NCBI GenBank assembly: GCA_036833635.1
Contig: DAITPJ010000029.1
Coordinates: forward strand, 1 to 24,110
Source: Terrimesophilobacter sp036833635
GTDB lineage: Bacteria; Actinomycetota; Actinomycetes; Actinomycetales; Microbacteriaceae
Direction: 5' to 3'
DNA: 24,110 nucleotides
Numbering within the stretch: the stretch's first letter is position 1; every line of letters begins with the position of its first letter. This document shows, one piece after another, positions 21,169 through 24,110 of this stretch. The notes under the pieces are model-generated. The model made no database searches. It saw nothing but the letters and a program-made list of their open reading frames with translations, and was not told the origin of the DNA. Both the position numbers and the translations under genes were made by a program.

Positions 21169-21974
21169 CGGAGGCGGTCGACCAGCTCTCGCCGACAAGC
21201 GCGCGAACCTACCCCATGGTCCGTGGACTGCTCGCCGAGCATGCGACGATGCCTCAGCCGTCTTTCCTCTCGAGAGTGCTCGGCCTGCATCCGATACCCA
21301 CACCGAAGCGCCCGCTTTACCGTGCCGCAGTCGGGGAGGTCGCCGTGGCCGACGCGCTCGCCCAGCTCGGTGACGACTGGCTCGTCCTGCACGCCGTCCC
21401 GGTCGGCAAGGACGGCACCGACGTCGACCACATCGCGGTCGGCCCTCCCGGCGTCTACACGATCTCGGTACGCCACCACCAGGGCCAGGCGCTCTGGGTC
21501 GGCGGCGGTGTACTCCTTGTCGACGGCGAGCGGATGCCGTACATCCGCGGGTGCGAATTCGAGGCCGTGCGGGCGGCCCAGCTCATGTCGGACGCTGTGG
21601 GGGAGCGGGTCGAGGTCGCTCCCTGCCTCGTCGTCGTTGGCTCCAGGAGCATGACCGTCGCGCGACCGCCGCGCCGCGTCGCGATCGTCACACCGCGGGA
21701 ACTGCGCCCGTGGCTGCGGAGCCTGCCCGTCGTCTTCACCGCTGGGCAGCTCGCACGGTTCCGTGCCGCGGCATCAGAGGCCGAGACGTGGCACGACGCT
21801 CGACGTCCCACCGCCGACCTCGTGGAGTGCCTCGGACGCTTCCGCGAGATTCAGGCAAGGGTGAACCAGGCCAGGCACCTCAGGCTCACCTGGATCACCG
21901 GCGGCCTCGTCCTTGTCTGGCTCGTTGCCATCATCGGTATCGGCGGCTTCACAACAGGACTGCTGTTCCGCTGA
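21162..21974 (+). CDS. NERD-domain protein with C-terminal membrane anchor
   Basis: This 270-residue protein has a nuclease-related (NERD) domain at roughly 50-150: AAVGEVAVADALAQLGDDW, VGKDGTDVDHIAVGPPGVYT, ISVRHHQGQALWVGG. One C-terminal TM helix follows (ITGGLVLVWLVAIIGIGGF). In active PD-(D/E)XK-like NERD domains the strand after GPPGVY usually carries an acidic residue and a lysine; here it reads ISVRHH, so the lysine is arginine and the acidic residue is absent. This suggests weak or no nuclease activity. The GTG at 21162 has AGGGGG about 7 nt upstream. The frame is open back to 20958, but that extension is low-complexity basic sequence within the hairpin-rich spacer. Confidence 0.82.
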   Translation: MLTEAVDQLSPTSARTYPMVRGLLAEHATMPQPSFLSRVLGLHPIPTPKRPLYRAAVGEVAVADALAQLGDDWLVLHAVPVGKDGTDVDHIAVGPPGVYTISVRHHQGQALWVGGGVLLVDGERMPYIRGCEFEAVRAAQLMSDAVGERVEVAPCLVVVGSRSMTVARPPRRVAIVTPRELRPWLRSLPVVFTAGQLARFRAAASEAETWHDARRPTADLVECLGRFREIQARVNQARHLRLTWITGGLVLVWLVAIIGIGGFTTGLLFR

Positions 21975-21999
21975 CGCGGGACTGTCCGTTCTGCCGACC

Positions 22000-22383
22000 T
22001 CAGCGCGCCAGAAGCGCGACCACTCCGATGACGGCGACGGAGGCTGCGGCGAGGAACGCGACGAGCCCCCAGACAAGGAGTGCGCGGGACTGGTCGAACC
22101 GCTCGATCCTCGTCGCCTTGTTGTCGAGTTCGAGTCGCTCGCGCGCCTCCTCGAGAGTGCGGAAGCTGCCGATCCTGCGGCCGCGGCGGTTGGTCGTGCG
22201 GTACTTCCCGCGCGCCGTCCGGTCGATGCCACCGGCGACTTCGCCGTCGTACTCGGCGACCCAGCGGGTCGGGAGAACCGGAACCCACTGGGGGTTCTCG
22301 TAGGGCACCGTGGCCTTGTCGGCGGTCTTCTCGGTTGCCTTTTCGGTCGCCGTATCGGCGACCTTGTCGGTGATGGTGGTCAT
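22000..22383 (-). CDS. Small single-TM membrane protein of unknown function
   Basis: This 127-residue protein starts with a low-complexity charged stretch (DKVADTATEKATEKTADKAT). A compact soluble part follows (PQWVPVLPTRWVAEYDGEVA, TTNRRGRRIGSFRTLEEARE), then one C-terminal TM segment of about 25 residues (ALLVWGLVAFLAAASVAVIG). I do not recognise the family. The ATG at 22383 is supported by a purine-rich GGAAGGCAGGTGAG directly upstream. The gene converges on the NERD gene with only 25 bp between stops. Confidence 0.75.
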   Translation of the reverse strand: MTTITDKVADTATEKATEKTADKATVPYENPQWVPVLPTRWVAEYDGEVAGGIDRTARGKYRTTNRRGRRIGSFRTLEEARERLELDNKATRIERFDQSRALLVWGLVAFLAAASVAVIGVVALLAR

Positions 22384-22501
22384 CTCACCTGCCTTCCTGG
22401 GCCCCCGCTCACGCGGTGACCCATTCCCCAGCTCCGCCACTTGTGCACGGGCCCTGATCTTCCCGTGTGAATGAACACGAGCAGTCCGCGGCGACGAGGC
22501 G

Positions 22502-22507
22502 AGTATA
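22502..22507 (-). promoter_or_regulatory. TATACT -10 box upstream of the small membrane protein
   Basis: On the minus strand TATACT lies about 119 nt before the ATG, which would leave a 5' untranslated region of roughly 110 nt. The expected -35 position (around 22525-22531) is not consensus-like. Confidence 0.35.
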
Positions 22508-22833
22508 CCGGCGAGGGCCGGGCGTTTCCGGCATCGTGGATGGCTTCGGGGCAATCGCACAGCGCATCCGAAGGTGTGAAGGAGTCGATAAGTCGATACC
22601 CGACCGGAAGGGCGAAACGCCTTCAGGTAACGATTCGCTCCAAACTTGTGCAAACCCTGTAACTGTGCAGCGAAGTGCACTACTGTCTATAGCGCAGTTG
22701 CAGTACCTCGCAGATCTTGATTGCCAGTGATCCGGAAACGGTGATCTGATCCTTTCGGGAGCGGACGATGAACACCGCGACGTGTGGCCTCGAGAGTCGG
22801 GGTCACCGAGCAGGACTCCTGAAGGAGAAGAAA
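22508..22833. other. Divergent intergenic region upstream of the cold-shock gene
   Basis: Together with 22384-22507 this makes about 450 bp without a convincing gene. It holds a tandem 8-mer (AGTCGATA at 22583-22590 and 22591-22598), an imperfect small hairpin near 22607-22622 (AAGGGCGAAACGCCTT), and a GTGCA/TGCAC inverted repeat around 22665-22679. A possible -10 (TACTGT, 22681) would leave a leader of about 140 nt before the cold-shock start. Long structured leaders are common for csp genes; that assignment is inference. Confidence 0.5.
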
Positions 22834-23037
22834 ATGGCAGTAGGCACCGTCAAGTGGTTCAACGCGGAAAAGGGCTTTGGTTTCATCGCCCCTGAGGACG
22901 GAAGTCCCGACGTGTTCGCCCACTACTCGGCTATCACCGGCAGCGGCTACAAGTCGCTCGATGAGAACCAGAAGGTCGAATTCGACCTCGCACAGGGCCC
23001 GAAGGGCCCGCAGGCGGAGAACATCCGCCCGCTGTAA
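22834..23037 (+). CDS. cspA: CspA-family cold-shock protein
   Basis: This 67-residue OB-fold protein binds single-stranded RNA and DNA as an RNA chaperone. Both nucleic-acid-binding motifs are intact: RNP1 as KGFGFIAP, RNP2 as VFAHYSAI. The start GTVKWFNAEKGFGFI is diagnostic. A strong GAAGGAG (22821-22827) lies 6 nt before the ATG. The frame is open upstream to 22768, but the extra residues do not match the family. It is monocistronic, with a terminator 11 bp after the stop. Cold-inducibility cannot be judged from sequence; many actinobacterial copies are constitutive. Confidence 0.97.
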   Translation: MAVGTVKWFNAEKGFGFIAPEDGSPDVFAHYSAITGSGYKSLDENQKVEFDLAQGPKGPQAENIRPL

Positions 23038-23048
23038 TCACAGCCTGA

Positions 23049-23088
23049 ACCGGCCCCTGCACCTCACGGTGTGGGGGCCGGTTTTTTT
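23049..23088 (+). terminator. Rho-independent terminator of the cold-shock gene
   Basis: A 15-bp stem (23049-23063 with 23068-23082, two of the pairs G-U) has a 4-nt TCAC loop. It runs directly into a seven-T tract at 23082-23088. This is the only canonical intrinsic terminator with a U-tract in the window. Confidence 0.95.
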
Positions 23089-23168
23089 GTCGGCGGATCG
23101 TGAGGGGCATCGGGAAGTCCTGCGTGTCCCGTGCGGTTGCAACCAGTGACTTCGACAAGGATGGAACG

Positions 23169-24002
23169 ATGACCGAGACCGCGACGACCGATACCCTCAG
23201 CCCCGAAGGGCAGTTTGCGACCTTTCGCGAACGCCGCGAACACATGGTCGTGCAGCCGACGGGCAGTCTGGCCCTGGTCAACACGCAGTGGATCGACTCC
23301 GAGCAGACGGTGTGGAACGCGCCGGGGACCTGGGCGCCGTTGCCGGCTGGGGAGTCCGGGTTGAGCCTGACGGCGAGCGCGGCCGACGGCATCCGGCTTA
23401 ACGGCGAGGTCGTCGACGGCACGGTCGTGGTGCGGGGCAAGGATGCCGATGAGCCAGGCGAACTCGTGTTCAGCGACACGGTCACCGGCTTCGTCATCGC
23501 GGGAGCGGAGGGCCGCTACGCGCTGCGGGTGTGGGACGCGAACTCGGAAGGCATCCAGAACTTCGGCGGGATCGACGCCTACCCGTACAACCCCGAGTGG
23601 ATCGTCGAGGCCACGTTCCGGGAGCTTCCCGGCGCGACCATCCCCTTCGAGCACAGCAAGGACGAGGGCCGCACCCGCGAGCTCGAGGTCCCGGGGGAGA
23701 TCACCTTCAGCAAGGACGGCACCGACTACGCGCTCGCCGCGATCAAGTCGGGCCGTGCCCTGCAGATCGTATTCTCCGATGCGACGAGCGGCGTCGACAC
23801 CTACAGCGTCGGCCGCTTTCTCTACGTGGCTCCGGATGCCGCCGGCAATGTCATTCTCGACTTCAATCGCGCAGTGCTGCCCCCCTGCGCTTTCTCCTAC
23901 GCGTTCAACTGCCCCATGCCGCCGAAGCAGAACCGCTTCGACGTGCCCGTCGAGGCCGGCGAGAAGAACGTGCTCGCGAAGGACGGTTCGCTGCTGCACT
24001 GA
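23169..24002 (+). CDS. DUF1684 family protein
   Basis: This 277-residue soluble protein of unknown biochemical role belongs to a family widespread in actinobacteria. After an N-terminal ATFRERREHMV segment come WDANSEGIQNFGGIDAYPYN and EHSKDEGRTRELEVPGEITF. The diagnostic C-terminal stretch reads DFNRAVLPPCAFSYAFNCPM and PPKQNRFDVPVEAGEK, with two cysteines nine residues apart. No signal peptide or TM segment is seen. The ATG at 23169 has AAGGA 5 nt upstream. It follows the cold-shock terminator, so it should have its own promoter within 23089-23168, but I see no convincing boxes there. Confidence 0.88.
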   Translation: MTETATTDTLSPEGQFATFRERREHMVVQPTGSLALVNTQWIDSEQTVWNAPGTWAPLPAGESGLSLTASAADGIRLNGEVVDGTVVVRGKDADEPGELVFSDTVTGFVIAGAEGRYALRVWDANSEGIQNFGGIDAYPYNPEWIVEATFRELPGATIPFEHSKDEGRTRELEVPGEITFSKDGTDYALAAIKSGRALQIVFSDATSGVDTYSVGRFLYVAPDAAGNVILDFNRAVLPPCAFSYAFNCPMPPKQNRFDVPVEAGEKNVLAKDGSLLH

Positions 24003-24110
24003 TTCGCGCAGGTCGCCCTGCTCGGGCCCATTCTCACGAGCCCCCTATCCGGCACGCCCCCTTCCAAAATTCAGGCCTGGGCAGGCACGCTCCGGCGAGT
24101 TCCGCGCGAC

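Noticed and set aside
22768..22833. 22-residue N-terminal extension of the cold-shock protein
   Set aside because: The family starts at MAVGTVKWF, and a strong GAAGGAG precedes that ATG.

Overview
The window is high-GC DNA with dense codon-biased genes, many GTG starts, and DUF2510, DUF6328, NERD, DUF1684 and HelD-type proteins. This points to an actinobacterium, most likely Microbacteriaceae. That placement is inferred from gene content and style, not from a marker gene. Two runs of exactly 100 N (8507-8606 and 11169-11268) are assembly gaps. Both fall inside genes and both appear to stand in for longer missing sequence.

Layout. 1-45 is the probable tail of a gene, meeting a minus-strand DHA2-type MFS exporter at a perfect palindrome. 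A purine-type NCS2 permease (1686-3218) is divergent from the exporter and converges at a strong terminator on a DUF2510/DUF4333-like membrane protein (3289-4596). An alpha/beta hydrolase (4755-5663) overlaps tail-to-tail with a family 2 glycosyltransferase (5611-6357). A PiT phosphate transporter (6418-7632) is coupled by ATGA to a 76-residue membrane protein. Aspartate ammonia-lyase (7926-9185) follows, interrupted by the first gap. A minus-strand cluster holds an AlkA-type DNA glycosylase, a DUF6328 membrane protein and a YtxH/LEA-like protein with 11-residue repeats. On the plus strand, ribokinase (5' end lost in the second gap) is coupled by ATGA to a GlcD/D-lactate dehydrogenase-type flavoprotein. 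Next is a membrane protein gene split by an in-frame TAG.

The most unusual region is 14288-18511. An intact helD (RNA polymerase-recycling helicase) is followed by a roughly 1.5 kb stretch of clearly lower GC. This stretch encodes two related exported proteins of unknown function, the second truncated. A decayed second copy of the helD 3' end then follows. The cargo is therefore flanked by direct repeats of the helD 3' end, which looks like an acquisition at, or recombination into, the 3' end of helD.

The right part holds a three-TM membrane protein (18536-19597), a divergent acyl-CoA dehydrogenase-superfamily enzyme (19661-20806), a hairpin-rich spacer, a membrane-anchored NERD-domain protein whose usual catalytic residues look replaced, a small membrane protein, a cold-shock protein with a textbook terminator, and a DUF1684 protein.

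A recurrent regulatory theme is a TANNNT -10 box ending 6-9 nt before the start codon, which predicts leaderless mRNAs for many of these genes. Most genes are housekeeping or accessory metabolism and transport. I see no integrase, transposase, CRISPR array, rRNA or tRNA.
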